From NCBI GenBank assembly GCA_017354895.1, contig CP071494.1, positions 2,790,001-2,854,000 of the forward strand: 64,000 nt of DNA, in the 5' to 3' direction. A program made the translations under genes and the position numbers. The stretch comes from Podospora comata. Lineage: Eukaryota; Ascomycota; Sordariomycetes; Sordariales; Podosporaceae. The notes below the pieces were generated by a model. It was not told the origin of the DNA. It did no database searches and was given only the letters and a program-made list of their open reading frames with translations. This document shows, piece after piece, positions 34,489 through 45,679 of the stretch (position 1 is the stretch's first letter; each line of letters begins with the position of its first letter).

Positions 34489-35138
34489 ATGAAGCTCCAA
34501 TCCCTCTGCGCCATCACCCTCGCCACCCTCACCCCCCTCGTCACCGCCAACTTCGACATCTACATGGCCGAAGAAAAGACCACCGTCGGCGGACCCCAGG
34601 TCTGGCCCATGTGGCACATCTTCGACACCGATCCCACCTGCGACGACCTAGACGAAAACCCGAACTACCTCGGCAGCGACGACGTCTCCGGCGACAAAGT
34701 CGGCGTCCGCTGTGACTCCTCCTCCGATCCCTACAACTGCGCTGTCCAGCACTACCCGGCTGACGGCATCGATGTTCTCGAGATGAACTTCTCTGGCGCC
34801 TTTCACTGGAGTGAGTTTTGTCATTGATCGCTTGTTTGTGAAGAAACGTGGAAAGGCTAACGTATGTGGGAAATACAGCTATCTACAAGGATCGCAACTA
34901 TGACATGTATGGTCTTGATGGGAATGTCTATGGGAACTGCTTTCCCTTTCCCGGGTTTGAGTACGAGTGCGGCGATCCTATCCTTGGCGGGTTTACTGGT
35001 ACCCGCAAGTTTAGGTGCTTGACCGAGTACACGGCTGCGCAGATCAAGGCTACTTGGGGTAGCAAGAGGAGCGTGCCGTTTACTCTGAGGGAGGCGGAGG
35101 GGGTGAAGGCTAGAAAGGAGCAGAAGTGGGCGGCCTAA
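34489..35138 (+). CDS. small secreted protein of unknown function
   Basis: 193 residues in two exons (34489-34810 and 34879-35138). Signal peptide MKLQSLCAITLATLTPLVTA, mature start NFDIYMAEEKT. It is acidic and aromatic-rich in the first half (WPMWHIFDTDPTCDDLDENPN), with cysteines in DPTCDDL, VRCDSSSD, YNCAV, YGNCFPF, YECGDP and RKFRCLTEY, and has a basic C-terminal tail. I do not recognise the family; similar secreted proteins are common in Sordariomycetes. Strong leader and TATA suggest good expression. It is the last gene before the cluster boundary. Confidence 0.75.
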
Positions 35139-35572
35139 AGAACTTTTTAGGCTTCTGTTGCTTGTTTGCTTTTTTGAGCGGGGTTGAAAGGATTTGAAGG
35201 GGGGATAATCGTCTGTTGGTTGATGTTTGATTTTTGACTTTTTGTTGGGAACTTCTCATTCTCTCTTTTTGCTTCTGATATACGTTGCTGTGTCTTGATT
35301 TACACGCTCTTGACCTTCATAGTGGAAATAACTGGTTATCAGACCACAAGTACTGGTATCAAGTAGGTATTCAAACGCTTGGCTTCATAACTGTGTGGTC
35401 AGAGCTATCGAATGTGCAATACCAATCACAAACTTCCCAGACCAAGACAATCCTCTGTTCAAATACTGGAATCTTACCTAACAAGGTGTGGACTAAGTAA
35501 CTGGCACTCCAAGAAGTATGAAGCATACATCGAAAGGTAGTTAATAGGCCTTAAAAGATGATTCGCAGGCAT

Positions 35573-35644
35573 AAGTTAATATTTATCATGCCTATAACTG
35601 ACTTGAAGCACCATATAACCTGTCCACGACATGCCTAGTTGATG
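35573..35644 (+). repeat. direct repeat, copy A
   Basis: Shares with copy B the ordered words atcatgcct, aact, acttg, agcaccat, cctgtccac, acat, cctagttgatg; roughly three quarters identical by eye. The left flank cgaaaggta is also shared. Confidence 0.75.
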
Positions 35645-35698
35645 CTAGGAGTCCTGAAAAGACAGGGAAAAGGGCTATTTGCTGTTTCGAAAGGTATG

Positions 35699-35768
35699 AG
35701 TTGATAGTTCTCATGCCTCTAACTAACTTGCAGCACCATGAATCCTGTCCACAACATCCCTAGTTGAT
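35699..35768 (+). repeat. direct repeat, copy B
   Basis: Second copy of the repeat at 35573-35644, about 125 bp downstream, same orientation. Confidence 0.75.
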
Positions 35769-36304
35769 GAACTGTTCAGAATCCTCTCCCCACGACCTCC
35801 GGCCCCCTTTGTGGCCATGTACGCCCCTCGCCAACAAGTCTCATCCTCCTTTCTGATAGCTTTGGTCACCATGTCCTGAACCCGAACACGCTCTTTCCGC
35901 CCCTCAGCGTCCAGTGCTGATCATTGAGATGGGGGCAGAGAGGGCATGGGAGTCTAAGCGGAGGCTAGACGAAGAAAAGAAAAAGGAGGCTGAACAGGCC
36001 AGCAAAGAAGAGCAGTCGCGAAAGGCAGAGGAGGCCGGCCAGACGAGGGTGGAACCCGTGTCAGAGAAAGAGTCACTGGCTGCCAACCGATACCATTCCC
36101 AAGACTTAGCCGACTACGGACATCCAGTCTGACATCCAATCCGACGACTTGAAGGGCGCAATAACTCCAGGACCTCATCAATCCAGACACCGAGCAGTGA
36201 AATACGTCAAAGGCTTGGTCAAATCATTCAGCAGCACAAAGAAGAAAACCAAGCAGTGATGGGGTCATAAGTTCGACATTCATAGAGACAGTTCCATCAA
36301 TATA

Positions 36305-36384
36305 TCCTCCCCCTCTACCACCCCTCAATCCTACCCCTCTACCACCCCTCAACCCTCCCCCTCTACCACCCCTCAATCCTCCCC
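36305..36384 (+). repeat. 24-bp minisatellite, 3.3 copies
   Basis: Units at 36305-36328, 36329-36352 and 36353-36376 plus an 8-base partial copy; consensus a C-rich 24-mer containing ctctaccacccctcaa. The third unit contains the stop codon and last codons of the adjacent ketoreductase gene, so the array starts inside the gene end and runs outward. Confidence 0.9.
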
Positions 36385-37177
36385 GTATACTCCACCAACC
36401 TACCCCCCTCCCTCTCCCTCGTCGCCCCATTCACCACCCCAAAAACCCCATCAACCGACTCCTCAATCTCCAAATTTGCCTGCTCCAGCCCAAAAGAACG
36501 CGCACCATAATTCCCCATCTCAGTCCTCACCCACCCCGGGTCAATAATAAAAGTAACCAACCACTCCTCCTCCTGATGAAGCTTCATCCCGTACCAGTTC
36601 AGCATCGTCTTCGTCGGCGCATACGCCGCGTTCGGGACAGCCAATCCACCCTCCAACAGCCCTGCTCCTGACCCCATGAACGCATAGATCGGTTTCTTCT
36701 CCGGGGTTGTTTCCTTAGCAGCGAGGAGCAACTCCCGAGTGGCTTGGAACAGGGAGACAGGGCCGAGAACGTTAACCTCAAAGTGCTCCCTGATGTCGGC
36801 GGGGTTGGCGTCCTTGATGAGGGGGTAGATCTTCGCGATGCCGGCGTTGGCGATGACGGTGTTGAGGTAGGTTATTTTGTGGTCGTTGACGAGGATTTTG
36901 ACTGCCTCGGCGGCGGAGTCCCACACCGAGGCGTCGTATGGGATGAGAATGACGTTGGTGGACGAGTCCCTTTTCAGGGTCTTCAAGGCTTGGGAGCTGG
37001 GGGAGGAGGGATCGCGGACGAAGGCGATGACATTCTGTTGTCGTTGTTAGTGGCTGACTGCAAAGAAATAGAGAGGGAAAGGCGTACATGGTTGGGGAGC
37101 TGGAGGTATTTCTTGACGAGGCCGAGACCGAGGCCACGGTTGGCGCCAGTGATGAGGAAGTTGGTGGGTGGTGACAT
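36363..37177 (-). CDS. stcE: SDR ketoreductase, norsolorinic acid ketoreductase type (Nor-1/AflD/StcE)
   Basis: 253-residue short-chain dehydrogenase in two exons (37177-37088 and 37034-36363). NADPH site FLITGANRGLGLGLVKKYL at the N-terminus; NAGIAKIYP and NVLGPVSLFQATRELL in the middle; catalytic YAPTK (Tyr-x-x-x-Lys), preceded by the Ser-containing AFMGSGAG; then DPGWVRTEMG. This layout is that of the Nor-1 family, which reduces the hexanoyl ketone of norsolorinic acid to averantin. Family recognition is good; the assignment to that exact step rests on cluster context. It is the outermost cluster gene, and its stop codon lies in the 24-bp minisatellite. No AflR motif is seen in its 391-bp upstream region. 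Confidence 0.8.
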
Positions 37178-37568
37178 GGTGTGCTTGAGATGTTGAGCCC
37201 CAATTGGTGATGATCAGGTGAGATCTAGTTTTGTGGACCGAGAGTGAGTAGTGTGAAGTTGTTGATGCTGCATTCCAAAACTGAGAGACGAACCTTGGGA
37301 ATATTTATATGGCCTCGGAACTATCGAGATTACAAATTCTATCGAGGATTACAGCGGGTCAAGGTGGATAAGGATTGTTCGAGAAGTTGCATTGGTAATC
37401 CAGGGCCCGGTGCACACCATTACAAAGACGTCTCCACGGCACCGCTGCGGCACAGAACTTATGCTATCACCGCAGTTGGCTGTGGGGACGGAAATAACAT
37501 TCCAGAGAACGCCCAACTACCGAGCCCGAAGCAATTTTGTTGGGTGCAACCACGTCGCACAGGTCAAT
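37178..37568. other. intergenic, promoter of the stcE-type gene
   Basis: Upstream of the nor-1-type gene and downstream of the esterase gene. Near-motifs such as tcggaactatcga have the wrong spacing for AflR (seven instead of five bases). Confidence 0.5.
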
Positions 37569-38653
37569 CTAGATACCCTCCATCTTCTCCCGCATAAACT
37601 CCACGGTAGCCTCCCAAGCCTCCTCGGCCGCCTTGAATCCAGGCACTGCCGTGAAGGCATGGCAAGCACCGGGGTAGATCTTGACGATAGCTTCGCTCCC
37701 AGTTATCATCCATTTCATAGCCATCAGCAGAGTATCATCCAGCAATGGGTCCTCGGTCCCGCACAGGAACAATGCCGGCGGAAGCTTGCCTCCTGGTGCA
37801 CCCTTTGCCAAACCCCTCATGTCGTCGTAGATGGGCGATATCTGTGGGTTTCGTCGCTCTTCAATCGTTGTGTTTGGGGCGTAAGCCATTGCGAACCCCA
37901 ACATCTTTGCGTTGTTGACAAGCAGCGGTCGTTCGAAGGTGGTCACCATGGGTAAGTTTTGGGTAACATCAAACCAACCGTAGGGAAGGATGAGGCCGGC
38001 AATCTTGTGGTTCGGGCGGGCGCGTAAAAGGTGAAAGGCGGTTGTTGCAGCCAGATTACCTCCAGCCGACTCGCCACTGATGAAGAGGAGCCTGGCACCA
38101 AAAATATGTTCACCCTTGTCTACAAGATATTCGGCAGCGTCGATGCAATCATGGACCTGGGCAGGCCAGGGGTTTTCGGGAGTGAGTCGGTAGTCGACAG
38201 AAAGCGCTGTAAGCTGGAAGGTGTTGGCGTACTCTCTGAGCTTTCCATCTTGGCTGCGCGGTGTTAGTTAGGTGTGGATGGTAGCGAGGAAGTGGAAAAG
38301 GCTCACTGTTGGTGTGTGCCCATTACGAAGCCCCCACCATGGATATGGAGGAAGAGTCCCTTGCTGGGCTGGCCATTATCGGGGGTGTATACGCGTAAGG
38401 CGATATCTCGACCTGCATCCCGTGATGAGACAACCACGTCCTTCGCCGCCGGGAGGTAAACCGGGGCAGCGAATCCGGTCTTGCCATTTTCACGCATCTC
38501 ACGGAACTTCACAGCACCGACTTCTTGCCATGTTGGGCCACTGGAAGTCGCCCTCTCTATGAAGTTGTTAACGCCGATTGTCTCCTCGCTCACATTCTCC
38601 AAGGAGAACTTGGAGGCGTCGATGGTGATATCACTCGTCAGCGGCATGGTCAT
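37569..38653 (-). CDS. stcI: alpha/beta-hydrolase esterase, versiconal hemiacetal acetate esterase type (EstA/AflJ/StcI)
   Basis: About 340 residues, one intron near 38252-38300 joining GTHQ to HQDGKLREYA. It belongs to the hormone-sensitive-lipase-like class: oxyanion HIHGGGFVMG, nucleophile serine in ISGESAGGNLAATTAF, catalytic Asp in FLCGTEDPLLDD and His in PGACHAFTAV. In the aflatoxin/sterigmatocystin pathway this family removes the acetyl group of versiconal hemiacetal acetate to give versiconal. No signal peptide, so cytosolic. Same strand as the stcW-type gene upstream (287 bp away). Assignment to the step is by family and context. Two closely spaced Met codons (38653, 38647) could serve as start. 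Confidence 0.8.
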
Positions 38654-38940
38654 AGTTGGAGGAAAGTGTGTTGTGTGAATTCCTGAGATATCTATCGACA
38701 GCCTTGGGCTTGCCAGTTAAATACCTGCGCAACGTGAAGGAGGGGTAACGGTAGCCGCGATCTCCGAGGCTACTGGCGCTACCCGAATGTGAACCAACAA
38801 AGGTGAAGGAATCAATATTGCTCTGCGAGTGGAACGACATATTAGGCAGACAACTTGCTTAACCCCGCATCTCGATGTCGTTGGGAAGGAGGGTACTGTT
38901 CAGCCAGCCCCACCTAGCTGCTTCGACACAGACTATTCAG

Positions 38941-41046
38941 TTACACACTATGGATACCTCGAAAGCTGCTCAACAAACTCCAACTCATGGGGCTCCCCTG
39001 CCTTTTCTCCTCCGGCTGAACCGCCTTTGAGCTGTTGCCGATTCCATTGGCCTCCAACCATTTCGGATCGATATTCTCGAGGCTCAAATGCGGAGCGACG
39101 TCTGCACCGTTCTTCGGTCCCTGTCTGTCCTGCATCGTCCAGCCCATACCCAGGTGTGCCCAGGGGTTCTTGTCCATGTACTGGAACTCAAAGTCCTCAT
39201 AGCGGGGTTGCTCAATGACCTGCTGGTAATGAAGCGACGATCCGGGCCAGATGGCGTTGACACGGCCAGTTTCGTTGTTCTTGTACCCTGTCGTGTGACG
39301 AACTGTCAGTACCGTAACTAATTGAGTATAGATCTCCAAGCAAACTCACAGCTGCGACATTCATCCGCCCACACGGTGTGTTTCACCCACTCCTGAACAT
39401 GCTCATTAAAGCTGTCGGTGATATCTTGCCTCGGTACCCAGCTGCGAAGGTTCTCATTCTGCGTCTTCTTGATGAGCCTGATCGCGTAGTCTGACACGGA
39501 ATGCAATGGCGCCATGACGCTCCCGTTTTGGATAGGCCAAGTTGGTCCGATGAAGGTCATGAAGTTGGGCATGTCGGGTACCGCCAGCCCAAGATAGGAT
39601 TCGGGAGCAGTTGCCCACTTGTCCTTCAGATCAACGCCATTCTTGCCTACAACCGGGAACTGAGGCCGATATGTATTGTCGTAGCCAGTGGCACAGACAA
39701 CCGTGTCAACCTTGCGCTCAACGCCATCGGCCCCTACCACACCGTCTTCTGTACAGCTGGCCACAGCAGTAAAGTGTACATCGACATTATGTTTCTGGAT
39801 GGCTTCCATATACGGATCACCGGGCGTGATCCTTCGACACCCAAAGCCAAACGTGGGCGTGAACCCCTGCAGCAAACGTTGGTCCTTGATAATTTCCCCC
39901 ATACGTTTGCGAAAAAAGCCAGACGCCCCCCTCTGCGCCATGGAACCAGTGTAGAAAGCACCCCAGGTGCCATTCACTTCACTCTCGATAGCCTTGGCAT
40001 GGGCAACAAGATGGCTGGGGTTCCGTCTGAACTCGTCACGCTCCTGCTGCGTGTAGACCTTGGATGGTGTGCCCGAGTTACCGGCCAGGACGCCAAACCA
40101 GATACCCGTCCGGACAAAAACGTCGAGGTGCTTTGTGTAGGGCTGCATGCCAGGAACTGTCTGAACCGAGGATGCGCCGGAGCCGATGACAGCAACGCGT
40201 TCGTTGGCCCATTTGTCTTGCTGGTAATCCTCGGGCCACTGTGCGGTGTGGACTACTCGTCCTTTGAACGTGTCTGTCAGACCGGGGACATCGGGCCACT
40301 GCAGTTATACTTGGTTAATTTGCTCCCTGACGCGACGTACTAGAGATGGAGCCGTCTTACCTTTGGAGTGCTCAAGACACCTGTCGCATGCAACAACACA
40401 TGGCAATGATCCTCAAACTCACGAGGTTCTTGCCCCGGTATTTGCTGCCGTAGCTTGACGGTCCACATTCCCTCCTCCTCACGCCAGTAGCAGCCTACGA
40501 CCTCGGTGTGAAAAGAGATGTATTTACGGAGACCAAAAGTCTTGCAGACCGTGTCGAGATATTTCCACAAATCATCGGAAAAGGCAAAATATCGTGGCCA
40601 GTCCGGGTACTATAAGCAGGCACCCACGTTGTCAGTTTCAAGCAAGACGGGCTTAGAAGCAAGGACCCTCTCACCAATGCAAATTGGTACGTATACGCAT
40701 GACTTGGAACATCGCAGCCGGCACGTGGGTACTTGTTGGTGAGCCATGTTCCTGGACATCGGTTAGTTCCGAGGCCGGATAGGGTAGAGAAGCTGAGTCT
40801 GACCTCCAATGTCTCGATTCTTCTCATAGATGACATGTTCAACGTTCTTGCAGTCTTTCTGGATACGATATGCCATCAAAATACCAGAAATACCGGCGCC
40901 AATAGTCAAGACTCGCAGTTTCCGGTTCTGAGGGTCTTTCCATGTCAGGTGTTGGGGGATGTTGTATACCGGCGCCTCTGCTGCTGGCGCTGGCGAGTGG
41001 TTTGGCTGTTGACCCTCGGGGGTTTCTTCTTTCAGGCAAGGGGCCA
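38941..41046 (-). CDS. stcW: flavin-dependent Baeyer-Villiger monooxygenase (MoxY/AflW/StcW type)
   Basis: About 600 residues with introns between the GAGISG domain and [12 protein letters not shown], before [10 protein letters not shown], before WPDVPGL, and after ADECRS. FAD-binding motif [15 protein letters not shown], second Rossmann [14 protein letters not shown] for NADPH, and the Baeyer-Villiger fingerprint [12 protein letters not shown] (F-x-G-x-x-x-H-x-x-x-W-P) are all present. In sterigmatocystin biosynthesis this enzyme class inserts oxygen into hydroxyversicolorone to form versiconal hemiacetal acetate. The ATG at 41046 (MAPCLKEE) is used; the frame stays open upstream, but only with a TTG. 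It is divergent from the aldo-keto reductase, with an AflR-type site in the shared promoter. Confidence 0.85.
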
Positions 41047-41203
41047 TCGAAAAAGTCTCTTGACGAATCTGTACAAGGGCATTGTTGCGTTCATCTTGGG
41101 CCGGCAAGCTGCTTTGTTAACATTTTGAGATCCTGCCTTCTCGCCCTTGCTAACGGAAAGCGGGCCAGGCCGTGTCGGCCCACGGGCAAAGTTCAGCTAT
41201 CAG

Positions 41204-41214
41204 CCGGTCACCGA
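41204..41214. promoter_or_regulatory. AflR-type site in stcW/stcV divergent promoter
   Basis: ccggtcaccga: on the minus strand TCGGTGACCGG, matching TCG-S-W-N-N-S-CGR. It lies 158 bp from the stcW-type ATG and 185 bp from the stcV-type ATG. Confidence 0.5.
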
Positions 41215-41398
41215 ACCTTCGGCTGCCTCTTGGTGTGGTCACACAAAGATGGCAACGCCGCGCCTCCGCTTCGGCTGACATAAGGTAGCTGGCGCATTCA
41301 ACAAGAAGGGCTTTGCAACAAGGGATTCTCATGCCCACTATTCACTTCACAACACATCTAACCGCTACCTTACTCGTTCAACATCGCAGTCAGCAACC

Positions 41399-42682
41399 AT
41401 GGCCGTGCCCCCAGCTCCCAAGCCCCCCAGCCTCCTAGGCTACCACCGCATCCTCTCCCCCTTGGCCGGCGTCCGCGTCTCCCCGCTTTGCCTGGGCACC
41501 ATGAGCTTTGGCGAAGCGTGGAAAGGCCGTCTGGGCGAGTGCACCAAGGACACAGCCTTTGAGATCCTCGATTGCTTCTACAACGCCGGCGGCAACTTTA
41601 TCGACACGGCCAACTTTTACCAGGATGAGGACAGCGAGAAGTGGCTCGGCGAGTGGATCGAAGCTCGTCAGAACCGCGACGAGCTCGTCATCGCCACAAA
41701 GTATACCATGCCCTACCGCCTTCGCGGCCATGAGAAGATCAAGTCCAACTTCCAGGGCAACCAGGTCAAGAGCATGCGACTGTCTCTGGAGGCGAGCTTG
41801 AAGAAGCTCAAGACTGACTACGTCGACGTGCTGCTGGTGCATATATGGGATTACACCACCAGCGTCGAGGAGATGATGCAGGGGCTGCATCACCTTGTTT
41901 CGAGCGGCAAGGTGTTTTATCTCGGAATCAGTGGCGCTCCAGCGTGGGTTGTGGTCAAGTGCAACGAATGTAGGTCCTCCTTTCTCTGACACAAAGGCCT
42001 ACGCCCAGCTCCGAGCTAAACAAGATGGAAAAGATGCCCGCCACCACGGCTTGACAAGGTTCAGTGTCTACCAAGGCCATTGGTCCTGCAGCTTCCGCGA
42101 TATGGAGCGCGAGATCATCCCCATGTGCGAGTCCGAAGGTCTCGGCATCATGCCATGGGGTGTTCTCGGTCGCGGGCAGTTCAGGTCATCCGAGGAGTAC
42201 GCTCGCGAGGGCCGCAAGATGGGCCCCCAGGACGAGACGCATCGCCGCATGACTGCGAAGCTGAGTGAGCTTGCTGAGAGAAAGAACACGGTTCCGACTA
42301 GCGTTGCCCTCGCTTACGTGATGCACAAAGTGCCCTACGTTTTCCCTGTCCTTGGTGGGCGGAAGGTCGAGCATCTCAAGAGCAACATCGAGGCCCTCGG
42401 CATTGAGTTGACCGCCGAGGAAATCCAAGAGATTGATAGCTCTGAGCCTTTTGATCCCGGCTATCCTCTAAACTTTTTGTTCGAGGCCCCAGGGCAGAGC
42501 TACCGGTTGGATATGTCTGCTAGGCATATTTGGCAGTTGACATGCAACACCAGGTTGGAAACAGTTCCGAAGCCAAGAGTGAGTGTTTATTCATGCCGTT
42601 TCAAACCCGACTAAAGAAGAGTAACTGACTGTCGATATAGCCCATTGAACCTAAGCAGGGGATGAAACAGTTTGATTTGTAG
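41399..42682 (+). CDS. stcV: aldo-keto reductase, NorB/NorA type (AflF/AflE/StcV)
   Basis: About 390 residues in three exons; introns about 41969-42030 (joining CNE to YARHHGLTRFSVYQ) and 42580-42640 (joining KPR to PIEPKQGMKQFDL). Aryl-alcohol-dehydrogenase-like AKR: VSPLCLGTMSFGEAW at the start, the catalytic Asp and Tyr in FIDTANFYQDEDSE, the Lys in ELVIATKYTMPYR, His in VDVLLVHIWDY, GKVFYLGISGAPAWVV, and the NADPH-binding PVLGGRKVEHLKSNIEAL. In the aflatoxin pathway the homologues are thought to act on norsolorinic-acid-type intermediates, but the exact step is not settled. Unusually proline-rich N-terminus (AVPPAPKPPSLLG). Confidence 0.85.
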
Positions 42683-43262
42683 ACTTGGACTGGGAAGCGT
42701 GAACATAATGGAGCACGGATTTTGCCTAGATAGGTACTTTGATTTGAAAACACAAGATAGTATTCTTTGCCGGTTCAACGCAAAATAGGTACGAGCAGTA
42801 TGACATCCACTCAAAGCCGTGTTTTGGCAACCGTGACATGAGTAAATTCATGAACAAGTTCCATGTCCGGACCGTCTCTAGAAATAATAGGCTTGCATCC
42901 ATGATGGGCCCCAGAACAAAAGTCGATTGCAAGCGAGATCCTAATGTCGGTAGACACTCCCCAGATAAATTGCCTTATACAGAATCATATCGCCGTCCTT
43001 GTGGCCGGCTTTGGCTCTGACGCACCCCGAGCGGTTTCTTGAGCCAGTGAACTCTCGAAAGCCCCGTCGTCGTGTATCGGCCCGGTCACCAAGGTACACA
43101 GGTTCCCGGCGCCGGTGCCCGAGGTTGTACGCGGTGGGTCGTAACTCAGGCAAGGCTATAACTCTCTGACTACTTCTAATCAATTTGCCTGGTACCACTC
43201 ACCGATCACTTTACTCATCACTCATTCTGCCACTCCATATTTCCCATCACATCCACGCAACA
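42683..43262. other. intergenic, promoter of the stcU-type gene
   Basis: 580 bp; no gene. Only near-matches to the AflR motif (ccggtgcccga near 43115 fails at one defined position). Confidence 0.45.
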
Positions 43263-44263
43263 ATGACGCAAACCACCCCAACCCCCACCCCCTCCTCCCC
43301 ACCATCATCACCAAAAGACCCCTTCCGCCTCGACGGCAAAGTAGCCCTAGTAACCGGCTCCGGCCGCGGCATAGGCGCAGGCATCGCCCTCGCCCTCGCC
43401 CACCGCGGCGCAAAGCTCATCATCAACTACGCGCACTCATCCGCGCCCGCCGAAGCCCTCGTCTCCAAAATCAAAGCCATCGGCCCCAGCTCCGACGCCA
43501 TCGCCATCAAAGCCGACGTCTCTGACGTGGGCCAAATCACGGCGCTCATGTCCCAGGCCGTCGCCCATTTTGGCAAGCTCGACATCGTCGCCTCCAACAG
43601 CGGTGTTGTGTCCTTTGGTCATTTGAAGGATGTCACCCCTGAGGAGTTTGACAGGGTTTTTAGCGTGAACACGAGGGGGCAGTTTTTTGTTGCGAGGGAG
43701 GCGTATAGACATTTGGAGGTGGGGGGACGGATTATACTGACTAGTTCAAATACGGCGAGTGTGAAGGGGGTGCCGAAGCATGCTGTTTATAGTGGTTCTA
43801 AGGGGGCAGTGGAGACTTTTGTGAGGTGTTTGGTATGTTTTTTTTTTTTCATTTTTTTAAAAACATTCACAATTCACGGAGAAGGATGTGGAAAAGATGA
43901 TGTTAACAACTGGGTCTGTCAAGGCCATCGACTGCGGAGACAAAAAGATCACCGTCAATGCTGTCGCGCCTGGGGCGATCAAGACGGACATGTATGCAGC
44001 TGTGGCTCGCGAGTACATCCCTGGTGGGGAGAACTTTACCGACGAGCAGGTTGATGAGGTATGATATTCCTTTCGCTCTCTGTAACTTGAGTTGTACTAA
44101 TCCCATTTCTTCTCTCTCAAAACAGTGTGCAGCTTGGCTGTCGCCTCTTCAGCGGGTGGGACTGCCTGACGATGTTGCCCGCGCGGTGTGCTTTCTAGCT
44201 TCGGACGCTGCCGAATGGGTCAATGGCAAGATCATCGGCATTGATGGTGGTGCGTTTAGGTAA
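43263..44263 (+). CDS. stcU: SDR reductase, versicolorin/hydroxynaphthalene reductase type (Ver-1/AflM/StcU)
   Basis: About 275 residues in three exons; introns 43833-43922 and about 44060-44125. Proline/threonine-rich leader, then [20 protein letters not shown] (NADPH site), the strongly conserved [19 protein letters not shown] and [24 protein letters not shown], and catalytic Ser/Tyr/Lys in [12 protein letters not shown] and YSGSKGA. It ends with [18 protein letters not shown] and a [14 protein letters not shown] tail. This block is shared by melanin-pathway naphthol reductases and the versicolorin A reductase Ver-1/StcU; the cluster position (V-U-T order) favours StcU. Intron 1 contains a T10-type tract. 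The first half of the gene is extremely C-rich and the second G-rich. Confidence 0.88.
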
Positions 44264-44689
44264 CCGAGTCGATTGTTGGTCGGGGATTCAGAGATTAGTA
44301 AGGGTGCTGCGCGCATTTCGGTCACCGAAGGGTGGTATGATCCCCGAGTAGCATGATCACACCAAGCTTGAACAACCATCCGTGCCCGCATTTTTAATGT
44401 GTTCTCCCTTTTACTTTCAGAATGGGAACTTCGTTATGTTGTATTTCTGCGCCTATATACTCAAAATATCCAAGAAATCGGTTACAATAACATGCGTACA
44501 TAGCGGCACCAGATTATGACCCAATTGTGCCCCAAGCCCGTCGTTGGACAAGACTATTCACAAAGGGGCTTATCTATTATAGATAATTTCAGTTCTACCA
44601 GAAGCAGGCGACGCAATACTTTGCCATTTATATCCACACGGTGATGATGTCACAAGCCACATTAAACCCCCTAAAACACCCCTGAACCC
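44264..44689. other. convergent intergenic region with an AflR-type motif
   Basis: 426 bp between the 3' ends of the stcU- and stcT-type genes; no gene. It contains a perfect motif at 44318-44328. Confidence 0.5.
44318..44328. promoter_or_regulatory. AflR-type motif outside any promoter
   Basis: tcggtcaccga, TCG-N5-CGA and TCGSWNNSCGR match, but it lies between two convergent gene ends. It could be chance. Confidence 0.3.
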
Positions 44690-45489
44690 CTATTCCCCCC
44701 TCTTCCCAGGAGGAACATTCGCCATAGCCTCCTCCGCCAACACCGGTCTCCCCGCCACATCAGAAAAAATTGGCTGCTCATAAACATGTAAAAACCACTT
44801 CGTACACGCCGGGTGTGCACCCCGCCACTCCCCGTCCAAAAAGAACCTAAATGCCCCAGCAATAATCCCCGCGACAAACAGATCAGCAAGGGAGAGTGTT
44901 TCCCCAACGAGATAAGAAGTCGTCTTCGCAGCGAGGTGGTCCTCGATGATCTGAAGCCTCTTGAGTGTTGCTTGCTTGTTGAGCTCGACTTCTTCCTGCA
45001 CAAAGGGTGAGCGACCGATCAAGGGGTTGAACCACCCGCCGAGGGAGGGGAGGATCTCCGAGTTGGCGAAGGACATCCAGCGGAGGATGCTGGCGTGGTT
45101 TTCGGTGTTGCCTGAGCCGAGGAGGGGGGTGGTTTTGTCTTGGGATGTGACTGCATATGAGGGTTAGTAACGAGAGAGAGAGAGAGAAGATAGATTGGGT
45201 GGGAGAATGTACTGTAGATGGCAATTGCTATGCACTCGGACAGGATGAAACCGTTTGCGCCGACAAATGTGGGGATTTTGCCGAGGGGGTTCAGCTTTAG
45301 GTATTCTTCTGGCGCCTGTTGGGATGAGGTGATTGTCACGAGGTCCAGTGGGAGGTTGGAAGCTTTGGCAACTGCCAGGATGGCTGTTGAACGGGGGTTG
45401 AACTGTGGTCCGTGTCAGCGTTGTGGTTTGAAGGTATTACAAAAGATGAACCATCATACAGGGCGCGTGTACAGGATACCGAAGGCCAT
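44690..45489 (-). CDS. stcT: glutathione S-transferase, EF1B-gamma-like (StcT type)
   Basis: About 225 residues, two introns: about 45408-45465 joining MAFGILYTRP to FNPRSTAILAVAKASNLPLDL, and about 45150-45210 before VTSQDKTTPLL. Thioredoxin-like N-domain with LNPLGKIPTFVGANGFILSECIAIAIY; all-helical C-domain with SILRWMSFANSEILP, the helix-6 capping region YLVGETLSLADLFVAG, and a W-RGAHP turn. This matches the GST part of elongation factor 1B-gamma, as described for A. nidulans StcT; the EF1G C-terminal domain is absent. A role in glutathione handling or protection of pathway intermediates is possible, but none is established. The second intron contains a (GA)n run. Confidence 0.85.
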
Positions 45490-45679
45490 GATGGAGAAGT
45501 GTGGTTGGAAATGCTAGCAAGTCAGGTGCTGGCAAGAGCGCTTCCAGGGTGAATGACTTAGCTGCGGAGGATGCCTAAGCAAGACTTGATATCAAGTATG
45601 AGATTGATAGCTAAGCTAGATAGCCTGGGTACATTCTTGTTCCTATATCTCTTGGTAGATGCAGTGGTCCCCGATTGGA

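Larger units (their letters stand above)
35139..36362. other. cluster-edge intergenic region with repeats and possible gene remnant
   Basis: 1.2 kb with no intact gene. It contains a ~70-bp direct repeat (35573-35644 and 35699-35768). On the minus strand about 60 codons (35730-35920) stay open, and both repeat copies could encode a similar peptide (STR-VVDR--GAS), which looks like a decayed, partly duplicated gene end. A charged plus-strand frame (35929-36132, Glu/Lys/Ala-rich) is probably fortuitous. Confidence 0.45.

Noticed and set aside
32745-35138. MDR oxidoreductase and 34489 secreted protein as cluster members
   Set aside because: No AflR-type motif noticed upstream, no counterpart in stc/afl clusters, and they lie on the far side of the repeat-rich boundary.
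36224-36430. Glycine/arginine-rich minus-strand open frame
   Set aside because: Product of the 24-bp minisatellite read in a third frame.
43843-43860. T-rich tract as a terminator or transposon end
   Set aside because: It lies inside the first intron of the stcU-type gene, where it forms an ordinary polypyrimidine run.
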